DNA of 64,000 nucleotides. Source: Pseudomonadota bacterium. Its GTDB lineage: Bacteria; Pseudomonadota; Alphaproteobacteria; Micropepsales; Micropepsaceae. Location of the stretch: contig JACQDN010000026.1 in NCBI GenBank assembly GCA_016201105.1, positions 62,001-126,000 of the forward strand, given 5' to 3'. Shown in pieces: positions 17,504-24,985 of this stretch. The notes under the pieces were generated by a model. It was not told the origin of the DNA. It saw only the letters and a list, made by a program, of their open reading frames with translations, and did not search any database. Every line of letters starts with the position of its first letter. Positions within the stretch are counted from its first letter, which is position 1. Position numbers and translations under genes: made by a program.

Positions 17504-17815
17504 ATGGTGTCGCGAGATCAATTCAATGTCTTTATTGCTGTCTACATGATGGCGAGCCGCAGATACGGGACGATCTATACCGGCGTCACCAGTCAACTTC
17601 CAAAGCGCGCCTGCGAACATCGTGAAGGTCTGATCCCCGGGTTTACGAAAAAGCACCGCGTCAATCGTCTGGTCTGGTTTGAGCGCCATGAGAGCATGAC
17701 GGTCGCCATTCGGCGTGAGAAAACGATCAAGCGGTATAGGCGGGAATGGAAGTACAATCTGATCGAACGGGAGAACCCTTATTGGATCGATCTCTATCCA
17801 TATCTTTCATACTAG
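17504..17815 (+). CDS. GIY-YIG nuclease-domain protein between inverted repeats
   Basis: A 103-residue single-domain GIY-YIG endonuclease-like protein. The two core strands read VYMMAS and GTIYTGVTS. They are followed by KRACEHREG with the expected arginine, the GFTKKH turn, LVWFE, and the helix AIRREKTIKRYRREW with the candidate catalytic glutamate, then the family C-terminal NPYWIDLY. This is the small group related to UvrC N-domain and YhbQ, often called a GIY-YIG nuclease of unknown role. The ATG at 17504 keeps the first strand; ATGs at 17546 and 17549 would cut it. It lies exactly between two inverted copies of one repeat, and its stop ends at the base before the right copy. Confidence 0.85.
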   Translation: MVSRDQFNVFIAVYMMASRRYGTIYTGVTSQLPKRACEHREGLIPGFTKKHRVNRLVWFERHESMTVAIRREKTIKRYRREWKYNLIERENPYWIDLYPYLSY

Positions 17816-17964
17816 AACCGTCATCCCGGCCAAGCGCCCGCAGGGTGCACGTGCCGGGACCCATAAGCGCGGTAGTCGAACGGTCCCGCGCAAACATCTT
17901 CAGCATCGTGTGTGTGGGTCCCGGTACTTATATTGCTTCGCAATGCTCGGCCGGGATGACGGTT
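17816..17964 (-). repeat. 150-bp palindromic repeat, copy 2 (inverted)
   Basis: A 149-bp copy of the repeat at 17253-17403, in inverted orientation. Terminal inverted repeats are perfect over 16 bp (AACCGTCATCCCGGCC at 17816-17831 with its complement at 17949-17964). The inner GTGCCGGGACCCATA arm is conserved, its partner less so. By eye most positions match copy 1 once reversed, including the asymmetrical centre CGATGCTGAAGATGTTT. It starts one base after the GIY-YIG stop and overlaps the holB stop codon by two bases. Confidence 0.9.
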
Positions 17965-19012
17965 AGAGTGGTGAATTCCGCGCCGTTCTTGAAAGCGATC
18001 GCGCGCTGCTGAGCACAGTTTGTTTTGGCTCCAGGTGCAACGCCGAGGCCCGAGAAAAATTGCGAATGAGTTGTTCGCGCAGTTCGATCCAGCGCTGGAC
18101 GTTTCCGGTTTCGGCTCTGGTGCGGATGCGAGCGCCCAAAGCCTGCACGAAGAACTCGCCGAATTTCTCCAGCCCGTCGCCCATGCGTCCGGTTTTTTCG
18201 GCGATCGCAAAGATGGCTGCGAAATCCGGATTGGCGGCACCGTCGATCAGGCGCTCCGCCGCTTCGGCGAGTTCGAGGCCGTCGTCGCCGGAGAGCTGCA
18301 GCGCCAGCCCCAATGAGCCGCCCGCGAGCTTCGCCAGCGATGCGCGTTTGGGTTGGGGAAGATCGGGCAGATGCTTGGCAAGTTCGGCCTGCAGGTCGCA
18401 GAGGGGCAGCGGCCTCAACGCGAGACGCTGGCAGCGCGAACGAATGGTCGGCAGCAATCGTCCCGGCGCATTGGCGAGCAGCATCAACATGGCGCGTGGT
18501 GGCGGTTCTTCCAGCGCCTTGAGCAGCGCGTTGGCGGCGGCATCGTTCATGTCGTCCGCGGTGTCGACGATGGCGATACGCCAGCCGCCGGCGCCCGACG
18601 TCATGCCGAAGAAACCGGCAAGACGGCGAATCTCGTCGACGCCCAGCACCGTCATCAACTTGCCGGTGTTGGGATTGGGGCTGCGTTTCAGAACGAGCAA
18701 TCCGGGATGCGCGCCTGCGATCACTTGCGCCGATACCGCGTCGTTTTGAGCGACCGCCAAATCTTCAGGACCCTGATCGGTGGCGCCGAAGCGCAAGAGG
18801 TACCGCGCGATGCGGTAGGCGAGCGTCGCCTTGCCGATCCCCGGCGCCCCCGAGATCAGCCAGGCTTGCGGCGGGCGGCCCGAGCGGACGGCGCGCGAGA
18901 CAATGGCAAGCGCCGCGCCCTGCCCCGCAAAATGCATGGTCTCGCGCGGATGGGGAAAGCCTTCCAGCCGGTCGGGCTCCTCGACCTCTTCGGGTTTCGT
19001 GCGCCGGGCCAT
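17963..19012 (-). CDS. holB: DNA polymerase III subunit delta'
   Basis: Clamp-loader subunit delta' of the replicative polymerase. At 349 residues it has a P-loop-like GAPGIGKATLAYRIA, IVDTADDMNDAAANALLKALEEPP (the segment used in clamp-loader AAA+ proteins) and the sensor-like TIRSRCQRL. Cysteines for the zinc module of the E. coli protein are absent. It is part of the rlpA-dacC-tmk-holB operon, with a three-base gap to tmk. The TAA stop at 17965-17963 falls at the edge of repeat copy 2, so the C-terminal residues may have been altered by that insertion. Confidence 0.93.
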   Translation of the reverse strand: MARRTKPEEVEEPDRLEGFPHPRETMHFAGQGAALAIVSRAVRSGRPPQAWLISGAPGIGKATLAYRIARYLLRFGATDQGPEDLAVAQNDAVSAQVIAGAHPGLLVLKRSPNPNTGKLMTVLGVDEIRRLAGFFGMTSGAGGWRIAIVDTADDMNDAAANALLKALEEPPPRAMLMLLANAPGRLLPTIRSRCQRLALRPLPLCDLQAELAKHLPDLPQPKRASLAKLAGGSLGLALQLSGDDGLELAEAAERLIDGAANPDFAAIFAIAEKTGRMGDGLEKFGEFFVQALGARIRTRAETGNVQRWIELREQLIRNFSRASALHLEPKQTVLSSARSLSRTARNSPL

Positions 19013-19015
19013 GAC

Positions 19016-19648
19016 TTACGTGATCCCGAAACGAGAGGAGACGATCCGCCAGATATCCGCCGCAACGGTCTCCACATCGCGCGCCGTGTCCACGACGATA
19101 CAGCGGCTCGGTTCGCGCTTGGCGATCTCAAGAAATGCCGTGCGCAGTTTTTCATGAAAGCCGAGGTCGAATTTCTCAAAGCGCGTGTCGCTCCCCGGGC
19201 GCGACAGGGTGCGTTTCAATCCCATCTCGGCGGGAAGATCCAGGACGAGGGTGAGATCGGGCTTCAACCCGCCCAGCGTGGCGGCTTCCATCGCCGCGAT
19301 GCGTTCCTTCCCAAGCCCGCGTCCGGCGCCTTGATAGGCGTAAGTGGAATCGGTGAAGCGGTCGCACACCACCCATTTTCCGGCGTCGAGCGCCGGCTTG
19401 ATCGTCCGCGCAACGTGATCGGTGCGTGCGGCGAACATCAACAGCGCCTCGGTGAGCGCGTCCCAGCGGCCGGGTTCGCCTTTCACCAGAAGCTCGCGGA
19501 TTTCCTCACCACCCGGCGAGCCGCCAGGTTCGCGGGTTTGTACGCAAGCGATGCTCTTGGCTTGGAGTGCCGCGACGAGCAGGCGCAGTTGTGTCGACTT
19601 GCCGGCGCCCTCGCCGCCTTCGAGCGTGATGAACTTCGCGCCCGCCAT
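19016..19648 (-). CDS. tmk: Thymidylate kinase
   Basis: Phosphorylates dTMP to dTDP using ATP, an essential step of DNA precursor synthesis. Family motifs seen in 210 residues: the P-loop EGGEGAGKSTQ, the dTMP-binding REPGGSPGGEEIRELL, VCDRFTDSTYAYQGAGRG, and a LID region with SRPGSDTRFEKFD. It lies between dacC (10 bases upstream) and holB (3 bases downstream). tmk-holB pairing is nearly universal in proteobacteria. Confidence 0.97.
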   Translation of the reverse strand: MAGAKFITLEGGEGAGKSTQLRLLVAALQAKSIACVQTREPGGSPGGEEIRELLVKGEPGRWDALTEALLMFAARTDHVARTIKPALDAGKWVVCDRFTDSTYAYQGAGRGLGKERIAAMEAATLGGLKPDLTLVLDLPAEMGLKRTLSRPGSDTRFEKFDLGFHEKLRTAFLEIAKREPSRCIVVDTARDVETVAADIWRIVSSRFGIT

Positions 19649-19658
19649 CCGGTTGCCG

Positions 19659-20828
19659 TCAGCTTTTCTTCGCGCCGAAAATCAGGCGGCCGACCCCTGA
19701 AAAGACGCGACTGAAGAATCCGGCGCGGTCCACTTCCTCGGCGGCATAAACGGGCACTTCGACGCCGGGAAAGTCCGGCGCGGTGACCTTCAGCGTGCCG
19801 ATCTGCTGTCCTTTCATGATCGGCGCCTTCACCGGCCCATCATATTTGAGCGAGACTTTCATTCCCGCGCGCGAATCCACCTGCATGGTAATGGCGAGCG
19901 GCGTGCCGAGTTTGAGCGGCACGGTTTCCTTTTCGCCCTGGTATGTTTTCGCCTGCCCCACAATGTCGTTGGGGCCGAAGAGTTTGTATTGGCGGAATTC
20001 GCGGAAGGCCAATTCCAGAATGCGCGCGGCTTCGTCGGCGCGGTAGCGTTCGGCGAACCAGTCGTTGGTGCCCGCCGGGTAGCGAAGCCCGTTCAGCACC
20101 AAGATGAAACGCTGGCCGTTGCGCACGGCCGATGCCGTCACGCCATAACCCGATTCATCGGTGTGGCCCGTTTTCAAACCGTCGGCGCCGGGCAATTTGT
20201 CGAGCACCAGATTGCGGTTGGGCTGGGTGATGCCGCCCCACACGAAACTTTTCTCGCCGAAGAAGTGATAATAGGCGGGATAATCCCTGACGAGATGGCG
20301 CGAGAGTTTCGCCAGATCGTAAGCCGACATCAGCTGGCCGGGAGGATCGGGCAATCCGTCCGGATTGACGAAGTGCGACTTGGCGAGCCCGAGTTCCTTG
20401 GCGCGCTTGTTCATCATCGCCACGAAGCCTTCCACCGTGCCACCGAGCGCCTCGGCGATGACGATGCAGGCATCGTTGCCCGATTGTATGACGACGCCGC
20501 GGATCAGATCCTGCACGGGAATGCGCGAGCCCACCATCACGAAGGATTTCGAACCTTGCGTGCGCCAGGCGCGTTCGGAGACGGGAAAGGTGTCAGTGAG
20601 TTTGACGCGGCTGTCCTTCATGCGCTGGAACAGCAGCTCGATCGTCATCAGCTTGCTCATCGAGGCGGGCGGCATCGAAACAAAACCGTCCTTCTGCCAA
20701 AGCACCTGTCCCGAACCGGCATCCATCAGCAGCGCATGTTCGGCATTGGTGGAAAGATCGGCGTTGGCCGCCGTGGCAAACGCGGTGGCGAAGATGGCGG
20801 TGAGCAAAAGACGGGGCATACGGCCCAT
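19659..20828 (-). CDS. dacC: D-alanyl-D-alanine carboxypeptidase (penicillin-binding protein 5/6 type)
   Basis: Periplasmic peptidoglycan DD-carboxypeptidase that trims the terminal D-alanine of stem peptides. A signal peptide covers about residues 1-23. Catalytic motifs are SMSK (S56 and K59), SGN in VIQSGNDACIV, and KTG in LKTGHTDESGYG. After the catalytic domain there is a C-terminal PBP5 beta domain, and the end (RVFSGVGRLIFGAKKS) is an amphipathic membrane anchor helix, as in PBP5/6. The length of 389 fits. The symbol dacC is by analogy; dacA would be equally defensible. Confidence 0.95.
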   Translation of the reverse strand: MGRMPRLLLTAIFATAFATAANADLSTNAEHALLMDAGSGQVLWQKDGFVSMPPASMSKLMTIELLFQRMKDSRVKLTDTFPVSERAWRTQGSKSFVMVGSRIPVQDLIRGVVIQSGNDACIVIAEALGGTVEGFVAMMNKRAKELGLAKSHFVNPDGLPDPPGQLMSAYDLAKLSRHLVRDYPAYYHFFGEKSFVWGGITQPNRNLVLDKLPGADGLKTGHTDESGYGVTASAVRNGQRFILVLNGLRYPAGTNDWFAERYRADEAARILELAFREFRQYKLFGPNDIVGQAKTYQGEKETVPLKLGTPLAITMQVDSRAGMKVSLKYDGPVKAPIMKGQQIGTLKVTAPDFPGVEVPVYAAEEVDRAGFFSRVFSGVGRLIFGAKKS

Positions 20829-20908
20829 GAACGAAGACTCCCAACAGAAACGCGTTACGGCATAGCGGATTCGCGCACGAAAATACGGGCCGAGTATGGC
20901 AATTCCGT

Positions 20909-21835
20909 TCAGCGATCGACAACAATTTGCGCGTCGTTGCTGCCCAGGCCTGTCAGTCTTGCCAGTGCGGCGTCGGCCTGTTCGGTCTTGTCGAACGGCC
21001 CCATGCGGACCCTATAGAGACGCTGCCCATTCCTGTCTATTGGCGAGATCTCCACGTCGCCTGCCGCGGAAAGCCTCAGCTTCAGGCGGTTCGCGTTGTC
21101 GAGGGTGCTGAAGGCGCCGACCTGCACATAAAGGTGGGTGACGGCGGGGACGGGAACCTGGGTGACATCGCCAATCGGCTGCGATGGAGGCGGTAAAGGA
21201 TTGGTGGCGACGACAGTGGGAAGCTGGTTGCTCGCAACCGGCGGCTCGACAACCGCGCCCGGCGCGATGTCGAGTGCCGTGGTTGCGACTTTGCTGCTGG
21301 GCGGCGCCGCGGGAACGGCAGACGCGATCTCGGCGGACGTCGAGTCGACCGGCACGCCGTCGATGTCGGCGCGGCCGGCATAGGTGACACGCACCCGCGC
21401 GGTGCCTTGGCCGTAGAAACCGAGCAACTTCGCCGCGCGCTGGGAGACGTCGATGATGCGGCCCTTGGCATAGGGCCCACGATCGTTGACGCGCACCACG
21501 ACGGACTTGCCGTTATCGAGATTGGTGACGCGCACGTTCACCGGCATGGGCAGCGTGCGGTGCGCGGCGGTCAGGGCATCCGCGTCGAAGACTTCGCCAT
21601 TGGCGGTCGCCTTGCCGTAAAAGGTCGGGCCGTACCAGGAGGCGATCCCGGTCTCGTCATAGTCCGGCTGCTCCTTGGGGTAATACCAGGTGCCTTCGAT
21701 CTGATAGGGCTTGCCGACTTTGTAGATGCCCGCGTTCGGGGGAACGGAGACGACACTTTCTTGGCTGGCGCACGCCGCTGCGAAACTCGCGAGCGCGCAG
21801 ACGGCGGCAGCATTCTTCAACGCGCGAAAGTTCAA
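20909..21835 (-). CDS. rlpA: RlpA-type septal lytic transglycosylase/lipoprotein
   Basis: An outer-membrane lipoprotein with a double-psi beta-barrel that cleaves denuded glycan strands at the septum. The lipobox is FAAAC with C22. The barrel, about residues 60-150, has GIASWYGPTFYGKATANGE and VRVNDRGPYAKGRIIDVS, including catalytic-type residues. A proline/valine-rich linker follows, then a C-terminal SPOR domain (LYVQVGAFSTLDNANRLKLRL...RVRMGPF) that binds denuded peptidoglycan. The start is a TTG at 21835; no ATG lies nearby in frame. First gene of the rlpA-dacC-tmk-holB run. Confidence 0.92.
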   Translation of the reverse strand: MNFRALKNAAAVCALASFAAACASQESVVSVPPNAGIYKVGKPYQIEGTWYYPKEQPDYDETGIASWYGPTFYGKATANGEVFDADALTAAHRTLPMPVNVRVTNLDNGKSVVVRVNDRGPYAKGRIIDVSQRAAKLLGFYGQGTARVRVTYAGRADIDGVPVDSTSAEIASAVPAAPPSSKVATTALDIAPGAVVEPPVASNQLPTVVATNPLPPPSQPIGDVTQVPVPAVTHLYVQVGAFSTLDNANRLKLRLSAAGDVEISPIDRNGQRLYRVRMGPFDKTEQADAALARLTGLGSNDAQIVVDR

Positions 21836-21945
21836 GGCGAGTCAACCCCTAAGCCCGTGAACAGAATAAGCGATGGATGCGACGGTCTCAATGATGTGCA
21901 TCGAAGGTCTACCGGTGTTTTTCGCGAGAAAGAAAAGTGAAGGGA

Positions 21946-22130
21946 TCACGCAGAGCCGCAGGTCCGGGCTTCGCCGGACCGCAGAGGACACGGAGTTCGA
22001 GCCTGCGCGTTAAATCCGATCAATCTGCTTGATATTCCGGCCGGGCGAAGCCCGGCCAAGCAAACTTTTGAGAATTTCGGTCTGACGAAGGACAAAGCTC
22101 AGACTCTGCGTCCTCGGCGGCTCTGCGTGA
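21946..22130. repeat. Nested palindromic repeat (CACGCAGAG family with two internal hairpins)
   Basis: The 441-bp space between rlpA and the DUF885 gene is mostly this element. The outer arms are perfect 14-bp inverted repeats, TCACGCAGAGCCGC at 21946-21959 and its complement at 22117-22130. Inside are two GGGCTTCGCCC-type hairpins: GGTCCGG...CCGGACC at 21961-21980 and GGCCGGGC-GAA-GCCCGGCC at 22039-22057. The first hairpin interrupts the outer arm and is bordered by GCA on both sides. No coding potential is seen, and nothing else is recognised between 21836 and 22276. Confidence 0.75.
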
Positions 22131-22276
22131 ACCATTCAAGTTTCGTAACCCAGCCCCGGCGCCAAAAGCGCGGGCTTGTGACTTGATCCGGGCAAGCAAT
22201 CGGCCGACCCTTCGGTCCTGCCGTCTCTTAAACCAATTTCTGAACTCGCCCCTTTCACTCCCTCACGAGGTGCTTC

Positions 22277-24082
22277 GTGTTCCACTCCGTTTCGCGCCGC
22301 GCGGCCATCGCTCTTCTGGGCGCCACCGCGCTGACGTCTGCCACCGTCAACATGGCGGATGCCGGCGGTTACGGCACCGCGCCCTCGTCCGCTGCCGACA
22401 AGAAATTCGCGGCCCTGTCCAAGCGCTGGCTCGACGGTTCGCTGCGCCTCAATCCCATCAACGCAACCGCCGCCGGCGAGCACCGCTACGACCACGAGGT
22501 GGACGACGTGAGCCCGGCAGGCAGAAAAGCGCGCTCCGATTTCAACCGCGCCGTGCTCGCCGAGCTGGACGCGATGGACCGCACCAAGCTCTCCCGCGCC
22601 AACCAGGTGGACGCGGCGCTTCTCTCCAACGAAATCCGCTACGAGCAGTGGGACGACGAAGTCCAGCAGAGCTGGGCCTGGGATCCGCAAGGCTATAACG
22701 GCCTTGCCGGCAGCGCGGTGTACTTGCTGATGGCGCGCGACTTCGCGCCCCTGCCCGTGCGCCTGAAGGCCGCCATCTCCCGCATGGAGAAGTTGCCGCG
22801 TTTGTTCGCGCAGACCCGCGACGCCCTCCAGCCTGCCCGCGTTCCGAAGATTCACGCTCAGACGGTCGCCCGGCAGAACAAGGGCCTGATTTCGATCATC
22901 GACGGGCTGATGCCGCAAACGAAGGTGCTCTCCCCCGCTGACAGGAAGCGGTTGACCGCGGCCGCCGATCGTTTGCGCCAGGCCGTCAATGCCCATCAGT
23001 TCTGGCTCGACAATATCCTGGTGCCCAACGCGAAGGGCGATTTTCGTATTGGTGCAAAGCTCTATGACGAAAAGCTCGCTTTCGCTCTCAACTCGCCTTT
23101 GTCGCGCGCCGAGATCCGCAAGCGTGCCGAGGCGGCCTTTGCCGACACGCGGGCACAGATGTACGCCATCGCCAAGGGCGTGCTGGCGGGCAAAGCCGGT
23201 TCTCCGCCGACACCCGACGCCCCGAGCGACGCCGAACAGCAGGCCGCGATCGCCGCGGCGCTGGAGTTGGCTTATGTGCAGCACCCCAAGCCCGAGGAGT
23301 TCGTTTCGGCTTGCGAGGAGGCGGTGAAGACGACCACCGCCTTCGTCAAAACCAAAGACCTCATCACCCTGCCCGATGCACCGGTGAAGGTAATCGTGAC
23401 GCCGGAGTTCAAGCGCGGCGTGGCGGGCGCCTATTGCGATCCGCCCGGCCCGCTCGAGAAGGGGCAAGACACGTTCTTCGCCGTCGATCCCATTCCGGCC
23501 GAGTGGACGGCGAAGCAATCGGAATCCTACCTGCGCGAATACAACAGCCGCGCCATTCACGAACTGACCGTGCATGAAGCGATGCCAGGCCATTACGTGC
23601 AGCTCTGGCACTCCAACCGCTATCCGTCCGTCCTGCGCGCCGTACTCTCATCCGGTTCGTTCGTGGAAGGCTGGGCCTGTTACGCCGAGGATGTGATGGC
23701 GGAGCAAGGCTATCTGGACCGCGATCCGCTCTATCTGCTCGCACATCTGAAGCTCAACCTGCGCTCAATCCTCAATTCCATTTTAGACCAAGCCATCCAT
23801 GTCGACGGAATGGAACGCGAAGACGCGATGAAGCTGATGACGGGCAAGGCCTTCCAGCAGGAAAGCGAAGCGGCCGGCAAATGGGTGCGCGCGCAGGTCA
23901 CGTCGTGCCAGCTGCCAACCTATTTCGTGGGATTGTCGGAGCACCATGAACTGCGCAAGGAAGTCGAAGCGCGCGAAGGCACGGCCTTCAACCTGAAGGC
24001 CTATCACGACAAGGTCCTGTCCTACGGCTCCCCGCCGGTGCGCTATGCGCGGGCGCTGATGCTGAACGAGCCGATTGATTGA
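22277..24082 (+). CDS. Exported DUF885 family protein (putative metallopeptidase)
   Basis: A 601-residue exported protein of the DUF885 family, whose members are predicted zinc peptidases; some have been tested as dipeptidases. The N-terminus MFHSVSRRAAIALLGATALTS has a twin arginine and a hydrophobic core, so Tat or Sec export is likely. The conserved motif HEAMPGHYVQ begins at H433 and matches the HExxxGH metal-binding pattern of the family. A GTG at 22277 follows ACGAGG. A second, diverged DUF885 gene is at 40922-42772. Substrate unknown. Confidence 0.88.
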   Translation: MFHSVSRRAAIALLGATALTSATVNMADAGGYGTAPSSAADKKFAALSKRWLDGSLRLNPINATAAGEHRYDHEVDDVSPAGRKARSDFNRAVLAELDAMDRTKLSRANQVDAALLSNEIRYEQWDDEVQQSWAWDPQGYNGLAGSAVYLLMARDFAPLPVRLKAAISRMEKLPRLFAQTRDALQPARVPKIHAQTVARQNKGLISIIDGLMPQTKVLSPADRKRLTAAADRLRQAVNAHQFWLDNILVPNAKGDFRIGAKLYDEKLAFALNSPLSRAEIRKRAEAAFADTRAQMYAIAKGVLAGKAGSPPTPDAPSDAEQQAAIAAALELAYVQHPKPEEFVSACEEAVKTTTAFVKTKDLITLPDAPVKVIVTPEFKRGVAGAYCDPPGPLEKGQDTFFAVDPIPAEWTAKQSESYLREYNSRAIHELTVHEAMPGHYVQLWHSNRYPSVLRAVLSSGSFVEGWACYAEDVMAEQGYLDRDPLYLLAHLKLNLRSILNSILDQAIHVDGMEREDAMKLMTGKAFQQESEAAGKWVRAQVTSCQLPTYFVGLSEHHELRKEVEAREGTAFNLKAYHDKVLSYGSPPVRYARALMLNEPID

Positions 24083-24091
24083 AGGCACAGT

Positions 24092-24165
24092 TTCCTCCCC
24101 CGCGTGCGGGGGAGGTCGATCCGGCGAAGCGCAGCGAAGCCGGATCGGGAGGGGGTAAGTCGCCA
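24092..24165. repeat. CCTCCCCC-type REP element
   Basis: Two adjoining hairpins directly after the DUF885 gene: CCTCCCCCGC-GT-GCGGGGGAGG at 24094-24115 and GATCCGGC...GCCGGATC at 24118-24146, followed by GGGAGGGGGTAAG. The same CCTCCCCC ... GGGGGTA(A/G)G arrangement occurs twice at 53624-53757. It probably also acts as a transcription-terminating structure for the DUF885 gene. Confidence 0.75.
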
Positions 24166-24218
24166 ATCTCCCCTCCCCGTTGCACCTTCCGCCGCTTCGT
24201 CACATACAGCGCACACAT

Positions 24219-24308
24219 GGATGGGTGGCCGAGCGGTTGAAGGCACCGGTCTTGAAAACCGGCAGGCCCGCAAGGGTCTCGTGGGTTCGAATCCCACCCC
24301 ATCCGCCA
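24219..24308 (+). tRNA. tRNA-Ser (anticodon UGA)
   Basis: A 90-base class II tRNA. The acceptor stem GGATGGG (24219-24225) pairs with CCCATCC (24298-24304), followed by G and an encoded CCA (24306-24308). The anticodon stem is CCGGT/ACCGG with loop CTTGAAA, and anticodon TGA at 24253-24255 reads UCA-type serine codons. The long variable arm (GGCCCGCAAGGGTCTC region) is typical of serine tRNAs, and the T-loop GTTCGAATC is standard. This tRNA gene stands at the edge of a gene-poor, lower-GC region. Confidence 0.97.
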
Positions 24309-24361
24309 GGATAACTTCTTCGCCGGCCGATTCCATGCGAGATCGACAGGGAAATAGATTT

Positions 24362-24913
24362 ATGGATTCAACGGGATTGTCGCCACAGATTTGGTTTCCG
24401 GTAGTCACACTTATCATCGGCGCTGTACTTAAGGGGCTGTATGACACGCTTGCTGATCGGCGAACCCTCGCACGCGAGCGTGAAGCACGGCGTGATCAGC
24501 GTCGAGGTACAAGTCATCTCAATCGAGCGGTTTTTCAACGCACTACGCTGCTGGAATTACAAGAGGCCGCAGCTCAATTGGCGAGGTTCACTGGGCAAGC
24601 CAATCATCAAGATGTCATGGCATATCGCGCTTCCGGGAAGTGGCAAAAACAGCTGATCACTGAAGACGTAGATGAGGGCTCTCGCAAGGCAAACGTCCGA
24701 GTAAACTTGCTACGTGTTCGCGTGAGGGATGAGACAGTCAGGCAGCTGGCCGAGCTATTTTCGACTTTGTGTGTAGATTCTGTTTTCGCAACGAGCGAAC
24801 AGGAAGCTCGGGACGCAATAACGCAAATGGGTAAGCATCTGACCCAGCTGCAAGAGCGTATTGGCATTGTTCTTCGAAACTTGGATGACGAAGAGGATCA
24901 CCTGCTCGCATAG
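24362..24913 (+). CDS. Small membrane-anchored protein of unknown function
   Basis: A 183-residue protein starting at ATG 24362, 54 bases after the tRNA. Residues 9-30 form one hydrophobic segment (WFPVVTLIIGAVLKGLY), and the rest is charged and predicted helical (LADRRTLAREREARRDQRR, then QEAAAQLARFTGQ, NVRVNLLRVRV). This suggests a single-pass anchor with a coiled, cytoplasmic body. An upstream in-frame frame from 24104 would run across the tRNA and is rejected. Base composition is visibly lower in GC than neighbouring housekeeping genes, which is compatible with acquisition. No family recognised. Confidence 0.6.
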   Translation: MDSTGLSPQIWFPVVTLIIGAVLKGLYDTLADRRTLAREREARRDQRRGTSHLNRAVFQRTTLLELQEAAAQLARFTGQANHQDVMAYRASGKWQKQLITEDVDEGSRKANVRVNLLRVRVRDETVRQLAELFSTLCVDSVFATSEQEARDAITQMGKHLTQLQERIGIVLRNLDDEEDHLLA

Positions 24914-24985
24914 GTGAAGCGAACATTGGCTATGGGGTCAGGGTCCAATTCTTCATGGTCTTTGAGCCCGTGATCATTGATGTTC

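Noticed and set aside
22136-23611. 491-residue minus-strand ORF opposite the DUF885 gene
   Set aside because: Shadow of a gene with a clear HExxPGH motif and a signal peptide. No own motif or start context.
24104-24361. 5' extension of the small membrane-protein frame from 24104
   Set aside because: It reads through the whole tRNA-Ser gene and a repeat. The real start at 24362 lies after the tRNA.
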